A stretch of DNA of 64,000 nt, taken from the NCBI RefSeq assembly GCF_023702225.1, contig NZ_JAMQCO010000012.1, positions 43,630 through 107,629 on the forward strand, in the 5' to 3' direction. Source of the stretch: Aureimonas altamirensis. Its GTDB lineage: Bacteria > Pseudomonadota > Alphaproteobacteria > Rhizobiales > Rhizobiaceae. The position numbers and the translations under genes were made by a program. Below are positions 34,408 to 43,187 of the stretch, in pieces. Below the pieces are notes generated by a model that saw only the letters and a program-made list of their open reading frames with translations, searched no databases and was not told the origin of the DNA. How positions within the stretch are numbered: the stretch's first letter is position 1; each line of letters opens with the position of its first letter.

Positions 34408-35991
34408 TTAGATTCCAGCGCCATCGCCGACATCGGACGGGTCCACCGGCTTCTCCAGCGGGCCTTCCGGCGCCATGAGCTGGCGCAGCAGCGGCCGGAT
34501 GGCGAAGTCGACCGCACCGAGGATGATCGCCGCCCAGAGCGGCAGGCCGAGCACGAGCGCCAGAATGCCGATCAGCGCCGCCGCGACCGCGCGGTAGATC
34601 GTGACCCTGTCGCTCCACCAGCTCGTCGGTGCCGCCTGCGGCGCAGGCGCTGGGGCGTGCTCGTCCGGCAGGGCGGTGACGATGCCGAGCGCCACCGTCT
34701 CGTTGGTCAAAGGGTCGATCAGGATGAAAGAGCCGAGATCGCGGCTTTCGCTGTACAACGTCGCCACCAGCGCCTTGTCGAGCCCGATGACGACCTTTCC
34801 GATCTCGTTCATCGACAGGGCATTTGCCGGCCGCGCCTGGAAGGTATGGATATCGACCGCCGCTTCCAGGCGGCGGATCGCCGCCGGCGACTGAGCGGTA
34901 CCCAGCCGCGCCACCAGCCGGGTGCCGCCCACCAGGGGCCGGTCGGTCAAGGACAGGATCTGCGCCGAGAACGCATTGCGGGCGGCGATCGTATCGCCCG
35001 GGCGCACCAGGACGTCGCCGCGCGATATGTCGATCTCGCGATCCAGGGTCAGCGTCACGGCCTCGCCGGCGGATGCATGCTCGATCGGTCCGTTTGCGCC
35101 GTAGACGGTATCCACCGTCGCCTCGCGGCCGCTGGGCAGGGCCACGAGACGCTCGCCGGGCCGCACGCCGCCGCTCGTGACCTGGCCACAGAAGCCACGG
35201 AAGTCCAGGTTGGGGCGATTGACGTATTGCACCGGCAGGCGAAATGCCTCGCCTTCCGCCAGCCGCTCGGCCTCGACCGTTTCCAGCCGTTCGAGAAGGG
35301 TTGGCCCCTTGTACCAGGGTGTGTTGGCCGATGGTGCGATGAGGTTGTCGCCGTTTTTCGCCGACAGCGGGATGAAGCTGATATCGACGAAGTCGAAGGC
35401 CGGCAGCAGGGCGCGATAGTCGGCCTCGATCCTGCGGAAGGTCGCCTCGTCGAAATCGACCAGATCCATCTTGTTGACGGCAACGATGACGGAGCGGATG
35501 CCGACCATCGAGGTGATGAAGGAATGCCGGCGCGTCTGAGGCAATATCCCCTTGCGCGCATCCACCAGGATGATTGCGAGGTCCGCCTGGCTGGCGCCCG
35601 TCGCCATGTTGCGTGTGTACTGCTCATGACCCGGCGTATCGGCGATGATGAAGGCGCGCCGGGCCGTGGAGAAGTAGCGGTAGGCCACGTCGATGGTGAT
35701 GCCCTGCTCGCGCTCGGCGGTGAGGCCGTCCACCAGAAGGGCGAAGTCCAGCGTCTCGCCGGTCGTGCCGAATTTGCGCGAATCGCGCTCCAGCGCCTCA
35801 AGCTGGTCGTCGAAGACCGAATTGGTATCGTAGAGCAGGCGGCCGATCAGCGTCGACTTGCCGTCGTCCACCGACCCGCAGGTGATGAACCGCAGCAGCG
35901 AGGCGGCCGGCGCGACCGCGGGCGCCGGGGCAGACGGGGATTCTTCGAAATCGACTTCGGCCACGGGAAGGCTACGCACGGCACTCATCAA
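34408..35991 (-). CDS. cysN: Sulfate adenylyltransferase subunit 1 with C-terminal membrane-like extension
   Basis: A 527-residue protein. The first 430 or so residues are CysN, the EF-Tu-like GTPase that drives ATP sulfurylase: [17 protein letters not shown] (G1), DTPGHEQY (G3) and NKMDLVDF (G4). CysNC bifunctional proteins continue into an APS kinase; here the tail instead has an alanine/proline linker, a WW pair and two hydrophobic segments (about 460-505), then a short acidic end. No APS kinase motif is present, which fits the APS-reducing CysH in this operon. ATG overlaps the cysD stop by 4 bases. The tail is unusual and could tether the enzyme to the membrane. Confidence 0.92.
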   Translation of the reverse strand: MMSAVRSLPVAEVDFEESPSAPAPAVAPAASLLRFITCGSVDDGKSTLIGRLLYDTNSVFDDQLEALERDSRKFGTTGETLDFALLVDGLTAEREQGITIDVAYRYFSTARRAFIIADTPGHEQYTRNMATGASQADLAIILVDARKGILPQTRRHSFITSMVGIRSVIVAVNKMDLVDFDEATFRRIEADYRALLPAFDFVDISFIPLSAKNGDNLIAPSANTPWYKGPTLLERLETVEAERLAEGEAFRLPVQYVNRPNLDFRGFCGQVTSGGVRPGERLVALPSGREATVDTVYGANGPIEHASAGEAVTLTLDREIDISRGDVLVRPGDTIAARNAFSAQILSLTDRPLVGGTRLVARLGTAQSPAAIRRLEAAVDIHTFQARPANALSMNEIGKVVIGLDKALVATLYSESRDLGSFILIDPLTNETVALGIVTALPDEHAPAPAPQAAPTSWWSDRVTIYRAVAAALIGILALVLGLPLWAAIILGAVDFAIRPLLRQLMAPEGPLEKPVDPSDVGDGAGI

Positions 35992-36893
35992 AAATAACCT
36001 TCCTGTTTCTTTTCCTCCATCGAGGCTCCGCCGTCGCGGTCGATGATGCGGCCCTGCCGCTCCGATGCGCGGGATCCGCGCATTTCGGCGATGATGGCGT
36101 CAAGCGAGCCGGCTTCCGACTCCACCGCCCCGGTCAGCGGGTAGCAGCCGAGCGTGCGGAAGCGGACGGAGAGCTCCTCGACGGTTTCGCCGGGCTGCAG
36201 CGCCATGCGGTCGTCGTCGCGCATGATGAGCGCCCCGTCGCGCCGTACGATGGGCCGCTTCGCCGCGAAGTACAGCGGCACCACGGGAATGTTCTCGAGC
36301 GCGATGTAGTCCCACACGTCGCTTTCGGTCCAGTTGGACAAGGGGAAGACGCGGAAGCTCTCGCCCTGCCGCTTGCGCGTGTTGTAGAGCCGCCAGGGCT
36401 CCGGGCGCTGGTTCTTGGCGTCCCAGCGGTGCTCGGCCGACCGGAGCGAGAAGACGCGCTCCTTGGCGCGGCTCTTTTCCTCGTCGCGGCGCGCGCCGCC
36501 GAAGGCCGCGTCGAACCGGTATTTCGCAAGGGCCTGCTTGAGCCCCTCCGTCTTCATCACGTCCGTATGCACGCGCGAGCCGCTGTCGAACGGATTGACG
36601 CCGGCCGCGACGCCATCCTGGTTGATGTGCACGATCAGGTCGACGCCCAGTTCCGCCGCACGCCGGTCGCGAAACTCGATCATCTCCCGGAACTTCCAGG
36701 TCGTGTCGACATGCAGCAGCGGGAAGGGCAGCTTGCCGGGCGCGAAGGCTTTCAGGGCCAGATGCAGCATCACCGCCGAATCCTTGCCGATGGAATACAG
36801 CATCACCGGATTCTCGGTCGTGGCGACCGTCTCGCGGATGATGAAGATCGATTCCGCTTCCAGCTTCTGCAAATGGGTCAGGGGTGCCGTCAT
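35988..36893 (-). CDS. cysD: Sulfate adenylyltransferase subunit 2
   Basis: A 301-residue PP-loop ATP pyrophosphatase-type enzyme: the SIGKDS motif near residue 34 binds ATP, and [27 protein letters not shown] and [13 protein letters not shown] are standard CysD blocks. It joins sulfate to ATP giving adenosine 5'-phosphosulfate, with CysN hydrolysing GTP to pull the reaction. ATG 36893 is chosen; longer frames run into cysH. It lies 17 bases after cysH and overlaps cysN. Confidence 0.96.
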   Translation of the reverse strand: MTAPLTHLQKLEAESIFIIRETVATTENPVMLYSIGKDSAVMLHLALKAFAPGKLPFPLLHVDTTWKFREMIEFRDRRAAELGVDLIVHINQDGVAAGVNPFDSGSRVHTDVMKTEGLKQALAKYRFDAAFGGARRDEEKSRAKERVFSLRSAEHRWDAKNQRPEPWRLYNTRKRQGESFRVFPLSNWTESDVWDYIALENIPVVPLYFAAKRPIVRRDGALIMRDDDRMALQPGETVEELSVRFRTLGCYPLTGAVESEAGSLDAIIAEMRGSRASERQGRIIDRDGGASMEEKKQEGYF

Positions 36894-36910
36894 CTGTCTC
36901 TCTTGCCTTT

Positions 36911-37684
36911 TCAGGCGCGTTCGAAGGCCGCGTCGCCGACGGCGCCCGGCCGCCGCTGCGGGGTGCCTGCATCGTCGACATGCAGGCCGCATTCCTTGCG
37001 GGTCTCGTCTTCCCACCACCAGCGGCCGGCGCGTTCCGGCTCGCCGGGCCGCAAGGCCCGGGTGCAGGGCGCGCAGCCGATGGACAGGAAGCCCTGCGCA
37101 TGCAGCGCGTTGACGGGAACATCGTGCCGTTCGGTAAAGAGACGGATATCCTCGCGCGTCCAGTCGAACAGCGGGTTTGCCTTCACGAGGCCGCGCGCTG
37201 CGTCGAAGGATACGAAGTCCAGCCGCTCCCGATTGGGGGACTGGTCCCGCCTCAGGCCGGTGACCCAGGCATTCGCGCCGTTCAGGGCGCGGCCCAGCGG
37301 CTCCACCTTGCGCACGCCGCAGCAGGCCTTGCGCATGTCGGTACCGAAATAGAACCCGTCGATCCCCTGGTCGTCCACCAGGGCCTCCAGTGCGTCGGCC
37401 TGCGGATACTTTGCCTTGATGCGGCGGCCGTAACGCTCTTCGGTCTTCTGCCAGAGTGCGTAGGTTTCCGGAAACAGGCGCCCCGTATCCAGCGTCACCA
37501 CCTCGAAGGGAAGGGCGTTCTCGAAGATCAGATGCGTCAGCATCTGGTCTTCGATGCCGAGGCTGGTGGTGAAGACGCGTCGACCGTCGACCGACCCGGC
37601 CAGAAGCGCAAGGCGCTCAAGCGGCGTCTTTCCGGCAAAGCCGGCATCGAGATCCGCCGCGAGCTGGTTGGCCGTCATGGTCAT
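36911..37684 (-). CDS. cysH: Adenylyl-sulfate (APS) reductase, Fe-S type
   Basis: A 257-residue PAPS/APS reductase family enzyme. The cysteine pairs C121-C122 (KACCGVRK) and C204-x2-C207 (GCAPC) would bind a [4Fe-4S] cluster, and C232 in the ECGLH end is the catalytic cysteine. This CC/CXXC pattern identifies an assimilatory APS reductase rather than the PAPS-specific E. coli type, so no APS kinase step is needed. It reduces APS to sulfite for the sulfite reductase encoded upstream. It is 3 bases from the DUF934 gene. Confidence 0.95.
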   Translation of the reverse strand: MTMTANQLAADLDAGFAGKTPLERLALLAGSVDGRRVFTTSLGIEDQMLTHLIFENALPFEVVTLDTGRLFPETYALWQKTEERYGRRIKAKYPQADALEALVDDQGIDGFYFGTDMRKACCGVRKVEPLGRALNGANAWVTGLRRDQSPNRERLDFVSFDAARGLVKANPLFDWTREDIRLFTERHDVPVNALHAQGFLSIGCAPCTRALRPGEPERAGRWWWEDETRKECGLHVDDAGTPQRRPGAVGDAAFERA

Positions 37685-37687
37685 CGC

Positions 37688-38200
37688 TCAACCTCGCGTC
37701 CTTGCGGCAAGCCGCTTTTGCAGGATGCTGGTATCGTGGCCATAGCTCTGCTGGTAATGCAGCGTCACGACTTCGCGCGCCTCCTGCCACTGGTCCAGCG
37801 GCTGGCGTGCGGCCAACTCGTCCGGCAGTTCCACCTCGTCGAAGCCGCAAGCCAGAACGTCCCGGAACTGGTCGGCGATCACCGGCCCGCGGGCCCGCAA
37901 CGTACCGGTGAAGCCGGCCCGGCGCAGGCGCATGGCGATGGACAGGCCGCGCCCGTCCGAAAAGCTCGGAAAGGCGATGGCGACCAACGCGACCCGATCC
38001 AGATAGGGCCGGATCGCCTGGATGCCGATGTGATTTTCCACCAGGAGGCCGATGTCGGCGTTGCGGCCATCGGCCAGCGCTGCATCGATCACCGTCAGGG
38101 GCACGAGCACCGGTCCGTCCGCCAGCGAAAGCCCCTCCACCGTGTCGACGGAGGTGAAACGGTCGTCGCGCCGGCCATTCGTATCGATCAGCACGCTCAT
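37688..38200 (-). CDS. DUF934 protein of sulfite reductase operon
   Basis: A 170-residue DUF934 family protein recognised by LIDTNGRRDDRF, VENHIGIQAIRPYLDRVALVAI and FPSFSDGRGLSIAMRLRRAGF. The family nearly always lies beside nitrite/sulfite reductase genes in alpha- and betaproteobacteria; no activity is known, and roles in siroheme delivery or electron transfer have been guessed. It overlaps the sulfite reductase stop by 4 bases. Cytosolic, no membrane segments. Confidence 0.92.
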   Translation of the reverse strand: MSVLIDTNGRRDDRFTSVDTVEGLSLADGPVLVPLTVIDAALADGRNADIGLLVENHIGIQAIRPYLDRVALVAIAFPSFSDGRGLSIAMRLRRAGFTGTLRARGPVIADQFRDVLACGFDEVELPDELAARQPLDQWQEAREVVTLHYQQSYGHDTSILQKRLAARTRG

Positions 38201-39885
38201 GCCGCCTCTCCGACGCCGGCGCCGCCGGCGACATAGGCCTGGAAACGACGCTTGAACGGGTCCAGCCCCGTGCGCTTCACGGTGGCGATGAACTCCTCGC
38301 CCTCGCGACGCTCGTCAAAATAGGCATCCACGATGGCCTCGATGGCGCCGGGCACCTGGTCCGCGTCGATGCCGGGGCCCAGCCGCTCGCCGAGCGCGGC
38401 GTTCTCGGTGGCGTCCCCGCCCAGGGTGATCTGGTAGTTTTCCTTGCCCGACTTCTCCAGTCCGAGAATGCCGATATGCCCGACATGGTGGTGGCCGCAG
38501 GCGTTGATGCAGCCGGAAATCTTGATCTGCAGCGGGCCGATGGCCTGCTGGCGCTCGGGTGCGGCGAAGCTTTTCGAGATTTCCTGGGCGATGGGAATGG
38601 AGCGCGCCGTCGCAAGGGCGCAATAATCGAGGCCGGGGCAGGCGATGATGTCGGTGACCAGCCCGGCGTTGGCCGTGGCGAGGCCCGCCTTTTTCAGCGC
38701 GGCGTACACTTCGGGCACCTCGTCCTGCCGCACATGCGGCAGCACGAGGTTCTGCGCGTGGCTGACGCGCAGTTCGTCGAAGGAATAGCGCTCGGCGATG
38801 TCGGCGAAGGCACGCATCTGCGCATCGCTCATGTCGCCCGGCACGCCGGCGATCGGCTTCAGCGATACGGTCAGCACAATGTAGCCTGGCTGGCGATGGG
38901 GAAAGCCGTTCTGCCGGACGAACAGGTCCAGCCCCGCGTCTGCGCGGCGCGCCGCCTCAAGCCGCTCGGAGCGTTCGGGCAGGGCCTCGTAGGCGGGGGG
39001 GGCGAAATAGGCGCCGATCCGCTCCAGCTCCTCGCGCGGGGCGTTGACGGTCGGTCCGTCGAGCTCGGCGTACTCGGCCTCGACGCGGGCGCGGAACTCG
39101 TCCGTGCCGATCTCGTGCACCAGGATCTTCACCCGCGCCTTGTACTTGTTGTCGCGCCGGCCCTCCGCGTTGTAGACGCGCATGACCGCTTCCAGATAGG
39201 CGAGCAATTCGTCCCTGGGCAGGAATTCGCGGATCACCTTGCCGATCATCGGCGTACGGCCGAGCCCGCCGCCCACGACGATCTCGTAGCCCGTCTCGCC
39301 GCTTTGCGGATGGCGCAGGATGCGGATGCCGAGATCGTGCACCTTGATGGCGGCGCGGTCATGCTCCGCCCCGGTGACGGCCACCTTGAACTTGCGCGGC
39401 AGCCAGGAAAATTCCGGGTGCAGGCTCGACCACTGGCGGATGAGCTCGGCCGTGACGCGAGGATCCTCGACCTCGTCGGCGGCGACGCCGGCGAACTGGT
39501 CGGAGGTGACGTTGCGGATGCAGTTGCCGCTGGTCTGGATGCAGTGCATTTCCACATCCGCCAGCAGGCCGAGGATTTCGGGCACATCCTTCAGCTTGGG
39601 CCAGTTGAACTGCAGGTTCTGCCGCGTGGTGAAATGCGCATAGCCCTTGTCGAACCGCTCGGCGATGAGGGCAAGCTGCCGCAACTGTGCGCCGTTGAGC
39701 GTGCCGTAGGGCACCGCGACGCGAAGCATGTAGGCATGCAACTGCAGATAAAGTCCGTTCTTCAGGCGCAGCGGCTTGAACTCGTCTTCCGTCAGCGACC
39801 CGTCCAGGCGGCGGCCGACCTGCTCGGAAAACTCCGCGACGCGCTGGCGTACAAACTCGGCGTCGAATTCGTCGTAGCGGTACAT
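38197..39885 (-). CDS. Ferredoxin-type sulfite (nitrite/sulfite) reductase
   Basis: A 562-residue siroheme enzyme of the nitrite/sulfite reductase family. The [4Fe-4S]-siroheme cysteines are C416, C422 (ACPGLDYC) and C459, C463 (GCINACG), and HFTTRQNLQFNW near 84-95 is the ferrodoxin-type siroheme-binding patch. It reduces sulfite to sulfide in six electron steps. There is no CysJ flavoprotein gene here, so electrons probably come from ferredoxin or another donor. Position in the cys operon argues for sulfite rather than nitrite. Confidence 0.93.
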   Translation of the reverse strand: MYRYDEFDAEFVRQRVAEFSEQVGRRLDGSLTEDEFKPLRLKNGLYLQLHAYMLRVAVPYGTLNGAQLRQLALIAERFDKGYAHFTTRQNLQFNWPKLKDVPEILGLLADVEMHCIQTSGNCIRNVTSDQFAGVAADEVEDPRVTAELIRQWSSLHPEFSWLPRKFKVAVTGAEHDRAAIKVHDLGIRILRHPQSGETGYEIVVGGGLGRTPMIGKVIREFLPRDELLAYLEAVMRVYNAEGRRDNKYKARVKILVHEIGTDEFRARVEAEYAELDGPTVNAPREELERIGAYFAPPAYEALPERSERLEAARRADAGLDLFVRQNGFPHRQPGYIVLTVSLKPIAGVPGDMSDAQMRAFADIAERYSFDELRVSHAQNLVLPHVRQDEVPEVYAALKKAGLATANAGLVTDIIACPGLDYCALATARSIPIAQEISKSFAAPERQQAIGPLQIKISGCINACGHHHVGHIGILGLEKSGKENYQITLGGDATENAALGERLGPGIDADQVPGAIEAIVDAYFDERREGEEFIATVKRTGLDPFKRRFQAYVAGGAGVGEAA

Positions 39886-39890
39886 GGGCC

Positions 39891-40244
39891 CTACCTCTGC
39901 TGCGCTGAAGGAAACTCGGCCTGCTTGCCGATTTCGGGATGGATGGACGGTCCCTTCTGACGGATCGCCTCGCGGAAATGGCTGGCGGCCGGAAACCCGT
40001 CCGCGTCACGCTCGACGGCCACGAGATAGGGATCGACAACCAGATTGGCCCTGGCCGCCTCGGCTCCCCGTCGCAGCAGGGACTCGGCGGCGTCCGCGTC
40101 GTCGGCCACCAGCGCCTTTGCCGGATCGAAGGTCCATCCCGTATCGGTCAGGAAGACGACTTCGCCGTCGAGCAGGTCGTTGGCAGACAGGACGACCGGC
40201 AGCTTCACGCCGTTGAACTTTCCGTCTGTCTTCTTGTCGGCCAT
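39891..40244 (-). CDS. DUF2849 protein, first gene of the cys operon
   Basis: A 117-residue protein of the DUF2849 family, typically found between siroheme synthase (cysG) and sulfite reductase genes in Rhizobiales: VVLSANDLLDGEVVFLT, GWTFDP and ARANLVVDPYLVAVE. Function unknown; an electron-transfer or cofactor role has been suggested only from context. Here cysG is not upstream. The gene leads the operon, 5 bases before sulfite reductase. An inverted repeat lies just ahead of it. Confidence 0.88.
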   Translation of the reverse strand: MADKKTDGKFNGVKLPVVLSANDLLDGEVVFLTDTGWTFDPAKALVADDADAAESLLRRGAEAARANLVVDPYLVAVERDADGFPAASHFREAIRQKGPSIHPEIGKQAEFPSAQQR

Positions 40245-40249
40245 CGTGC

Positions 40250-40270
40250 GGAACCTCGTCTTCTGGTTCC
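40250..40270. promoter_or_regulatory. Inverted repeat upstream of the cys operon
   Basis: GGAACC (40250-40255) and GGTTCC (40265-40270) form a perfect inverted repeat with a 9-base spacer, 6 bases before the first start codon. TAATTA lies a few bases further upstream. It could be a regulator site or a ribosome-site hairpin for sulfur control. Confidence 0.35.
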
Positions 40271-40389
40271 GTTCTAATTAAGCCATGCGGTGCATGGCTT
40301 CGCCGATGGGTGTTCCAATCACCGCCGCCGTGGAGAATGAATTTGTCGCCGATCGGCGCTGCGCCGCAATCTGGTTCGGGTTGGACCAG

Positions 40390-41619
40390 TCAGAGCGCCT
40401 CGCCGCGCAACAGCCTGGGGCTTCCCGGCTCGCCGATGCCGGCCGCCTGCGCGATGAAGTAGCGTTTCAGGGCGGGGGCCCGGTCGACCAGCGATAGCCC
40501 GAAGTCGCGGATCGGGCGCAGCAGCGCACTGTCGTTCGAGAACAGGCGGTTGAGGATATCTGTAGTGACGCCCATCCGCAGCGTGTCGAAGCGCCGCCAG
40601 ACCTGATAGCGCTCGAGCACGTCGATACTGCCGATGTCGAGGCCGAGGCGCGAGGCGTCCACCACCGTCTCCGCAAGCGCTGCGGCATCCTTGTAGCCGT
40701 AATTGAGGCCCTGTCCGGCGATGGGATGCAAGCCATGGGCCGAGTCGCCGACCAGGGCGAATCGCGGCCTGACGTAGTCGCGGGCAAGGCGCAGCCCCAG
40801 CGGAAAGGCCCGGGGCTTGCCCTCGACGGTGAGGGCGCCCAGCTTCAGGCCGAAGCGGCGCTCCAGCTCCGCTTCGAAGACGAGCGGGTTGGCGGCAAGA
40901 AGGCGCTCCGCCTCGCGGGTGGGCTCGGTCCAGACCAGGGACGACCGGTTGTCCGGCAGAGGCAGGATGGCAAATGGCCCGGACGGCAGAAAGTGTTCTT
41001 CCGCGCGTCCGTTGTGGGGCCTCTCGTGCCGGATGGTCGCCACGATGCCGGATTGGCGATAATCGTGGAATACCGTGCGGATGCCGGCCATGCCGCGCAA
41101 GCGCGAATTGACGCCGTCGGCGGCGATGACGAGCCTTGCCGTGACGAGCGAACCGTCCGACAGCTCGACCTGGCGCACGCCTCCGGCCTCGACCATGCCG
41201 GTAACGCCGACGCCGTAGCGAAGGTCCACGCCCAGCGCCGCCGCCCTGGCGCGCAGCGGCCCCGTCATGGCGGGATTGGGCACCATATGGGCAAAGGGCT
41301 CGCCATCGCCGATGGCGCCGTCGAATGTCAGGAACACCGGTCTCACCGGGTCGGACAGACGGGAATCGGTGACGATCATGTCGTTGATCGGCTGGGCCTG
41401 CGGCGCCATCTCCTGCCAGACACCGAGACGATCGAGCATGCGGGAGGCGGCGGCCGCCACGGCCGAGGCGCGCCCGTTGCCCAGTCCGGCGGCCTCCGGT
41501 GCGGCATCGACGAGAAGGATGGACAGGCCCGGCGCATAAGTGCGGATGGCGAGCGCTGTCGTCAGGCCGACATAATTGCCGCCGGCGACGACGATGTCGA
41601 AAGCTTGCGTATCCTGCAT
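40390..41619 (-). CDS. UbiH/COQ6-family FAD-dependent hydroxylase
   Basis: A 409-residue flavoprotein monooxygenase. The FAD dinucleotide motif is at the start (VVAGGNYVGLTTALAI; the usual GGG is GGN), the DG motif is VIAADGVNSRLRG and the GD motif is ALVGDSAHGLHPIAGQGLN. These fit the UbiH/UbiF/COQ6 ring hydroxylases of ubiquinone synthesis, and the Rhizobiales context (divergent tesB, then PII) matches. Which ring position it hydroxylates cannot be read. It lies divergent from tesB across 57 bases. Confidence 0.85.
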   Translation of the reverse strand: MQDTQAFDIVVAGGNYVGLTTALAIRTYAPGLSILLVDAAPEAAGLGNGRASAVAAAASRMLDRLGVWQEMAPQAQPINDMIVTDSRLSDPVRPVFLTFDGAIGDGEPFAHMVPNPAMTGPLRARAAALGVDLRYGVGVTGMVEAGGVRQVELSDGSLVTARLVIAADGVNSRLRGMAGIRTVFHDYRQSGIVATIRHERPHNGRAEEHFLPSGPFAILPLPDNRSSLVWTEPTREAERLLAANPLVFEAELERRFGLKLGALTVEGKPRAFPLGLRLARDYVRPRFALVGDSAHGLHPIAGQGLNYGYKDAAALAETVVDASRLGLDIGSIDVLERYQVWRRFDTLRMGVTTDILNRLFSNDSALLRPIRDFGLSLVDRAPALKRYFIAQAAGIGEPGSPRLLRGEAL

Positions 41620-41676
41620 GGGCGATTCACCTTACCTTCCGGACAGTCCATGTAGAGCATCGCGGTACGGGATGGA

Positions 41677-42552
41677 ATGATGCACGATTCGGTTGCGACC
41701 CTGCTTTCGACGCTCGACCTCGAGCCGCTCGAGGAAAATCTGTTCAGGGGCCGCAGTCCCGACATCGGTTGGCAGAGGGTATTCGGCGGGCAGGTCGTGG
41801 CGCAGGCGCTGGTGGCGGCGCAGCGCAGCGTCGATGCCGGGCGTCCGGTCCACTCGCTGCACGGATACTTCATCCGCCCCGGCGATCCGAAGCGCCCGAT
41901 CATCTACGAGGTGTCGCGCCTGCGCGATGGCGGCTCCTTCTCGACCCGCGTGGTGACCGCCGTCCAGCATGGCGAAGCGATCTTTACCCTTTCCGCGTCC
42001 TTTCAGCGGGAAGAGGAGGGGCTGTCGCACCAGGTATCGATGCCGACCGTGCCGGGGCCGGAAGACGTTCCTTACCGGGAGTTGAACCGGCTCATCCTTT
42101 CCGATGCGCCCGAATCGGTAAAGCGTTACTGGCAGCGTCCGCGCCCGGTGGAATTCCGGCCCGTCTCGCTCGACCACTATCTGACCGAAAACAAGCTCCC
42201 GCCGCATCAGAACATCTGGGTGCGGCTGGTGGACGAGATCGGCGACGACCCGGCCCTCAACGCGGCCGTCCTCGCCTACCTGTCGGACATGACGCTTCTC
42301 GACACCTCGCTGTTCGCCCACGGGCTGTCCGTCTTCGACCGGCGCATACAGGCTGCCAGCCTCGATCACGCGATGTGGTTCCACCGGCCTGTCCGCGTGT
42401 CGGAATGGATGCTCTATACGCAGGATTCCCCATCATCCTCCGGTGGTCGCGGCCTGACGCGCGGCTCGCTGTTCACGCCGGACGGCGTGCTGGTGGCGTC
42501 GGTAGCCCAGGAAGGCCTCATCCGGCCAAGAAAGCAGCAACCTGCACAATAG
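41677..42552 (+). CDS. tesB: Acyl-CoA thioesterase II
   Basis: A 291-residue double-hotdog thioesterase. Typical TesB blocks are LEENLFRGRSPDIGWQRVFGGQVVAQAL, HSLHGYFIRPGD, RDGGSFSTRVV and the C-terminal LDHAMWFHRP; aspartate of the SLDHAMWFH motif is catalytic. It hydrolyses medium- and long-chain acyl-CoA to free acid and CoA in the cytosol. ATG 41677 is used; an ATG one codon earlier is equally possible. Divergent from the UbiH-like gene. Confidence 0.93.
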   Translation: MMHDSVATLLSTLDLEPLEENLFRGRSPDIGWQRVFGGQVVAQALVAAQRSVDAGRPVHSLHGYFIRPGDPKRPIIYEVSRLRDGGSFSTRVVTAVQHGEAIFTLSASFQREEEGLSHQVSMPTVPGPEDVPYRELNRLILSDAPESVKRYWQRPRPVEFRPVSLDHYLTENKLPPHQNIWVRLVDEIGDDPALNAAVLAYLSDMTLLDTSLFAHGLSVFDRRIQAASLDHAMWFHRPVRVSEWMLYTQDSPSSSGGRGLTRGSLFTPDGVLVASVAQEGLIRPRKQQPAQ

Positions 42553-42675
42553 ATGCACAGACTGTCCAGCATGGCGGCAGGCGCGGTTGACCGGATTGCC
42601 GCCAAATCAGGCGACCAGTGGCCTGAATATGGCGAAATCGCGGTAAAATCGCCGTTTCGCACAAGGCTGAGGCAG

Positions 42676-42692
42676 TTGGCACGAGTCTTGTT
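42676..42692 (+). promoter_or_regulatory. Sigma-54 promoter of glnK1
   Basis: TTGGCACGAGTCTTGTT carries the -24 GG and a -12 GT (consensus GC) at exactly the required 10-base separation, about 100 bases before glnK1. Nitrogen-regulated glnK-amtB operons are normally NtrC/sigma-54 dependent. A clear NtrC palindrome was not found upstream, though TGCAC occurs twice at 42543-42557. Confidence 0.75.
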
Positions 42693-42790
42693 TCACCTTC
42701 TGCGTCATGAACCGGCGAGTGTCGGGGGACTGAACGCAAGCGCGGGCGTCGCCTTGTTGCGGGGCTTTCGCCAGATACGTCGAGGTGAAC

Positions 42791-43129
42791 ATGAAAATCG
42801 TGATGGCGATCATCAAGCCATTCAAGCTGGACGAAGTCCGGGAGGCTTTGACCGCGGTGGGCATCCAGGGCCTGACCGTTACCGAGGTCAAGGGCTACGG
42901 GCGCCAGAAGGGCCACACGGAAATCTATCGCGGCACCGAGTATGCCGTGAGCTTCCTGCCGAAACTGAAGGTCGAGATCGCGGTGGCAACCGACATGGTG
43001 CCCGCAGCGGTCGACGCCATCGCCGCCGCCGCCAAGACCGGCCAGATCGGCGACGGGAAAATCTTCGTCTTCGGCATCGAGCAGGCCGTGCGCATCCGCA
43101 CGGGCGAGACGGATGCCAACGCCCTCTAG
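42791..43129 (+). CDS. glnK: PII nitrogen regulatory protein (first copy)
   Basis: A 112-residue PII trimer subunit. The T-loop contains Y51 in RGTEYAVSF, the uridylylation site, and TGQIGDGKIFVFGIEQAVRIRTGE is the PII signature. It senses 2-oxoglutarate and ATP/ADP and closes the ammonium channel encoded next. ATG 42791 (MKIVMAIIKPF) is preferred to GTG 42785. A sigma-54 promoter precedes it, marking nitrogen limitation control. It is 58 bases from amtB1. Confidence 0.96.
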   Translation: MKIVMAIIKPFKLDEVREALTAVGIQGLTVTEVKGYGRQKGHTEIYRGTEYAVSFLPKLKVEIAVATDMVPAAVDAIAAAAKTGQIGDGKIFVFGIEQAVRIRTGETDANAL

Positions 43130-43187
43130 AGCCCGCCGGGCGCCGACGGCGCCTGATCTTCGGAACGCTTCAAGGAACGTCCAAACG

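Noticed and set aside
42541..42565. NtrC-like TGCAC pair before glnK1
   Set aside because: The two TGCAC words are direct, not inverted, so they do not form an NtrC palindrome.
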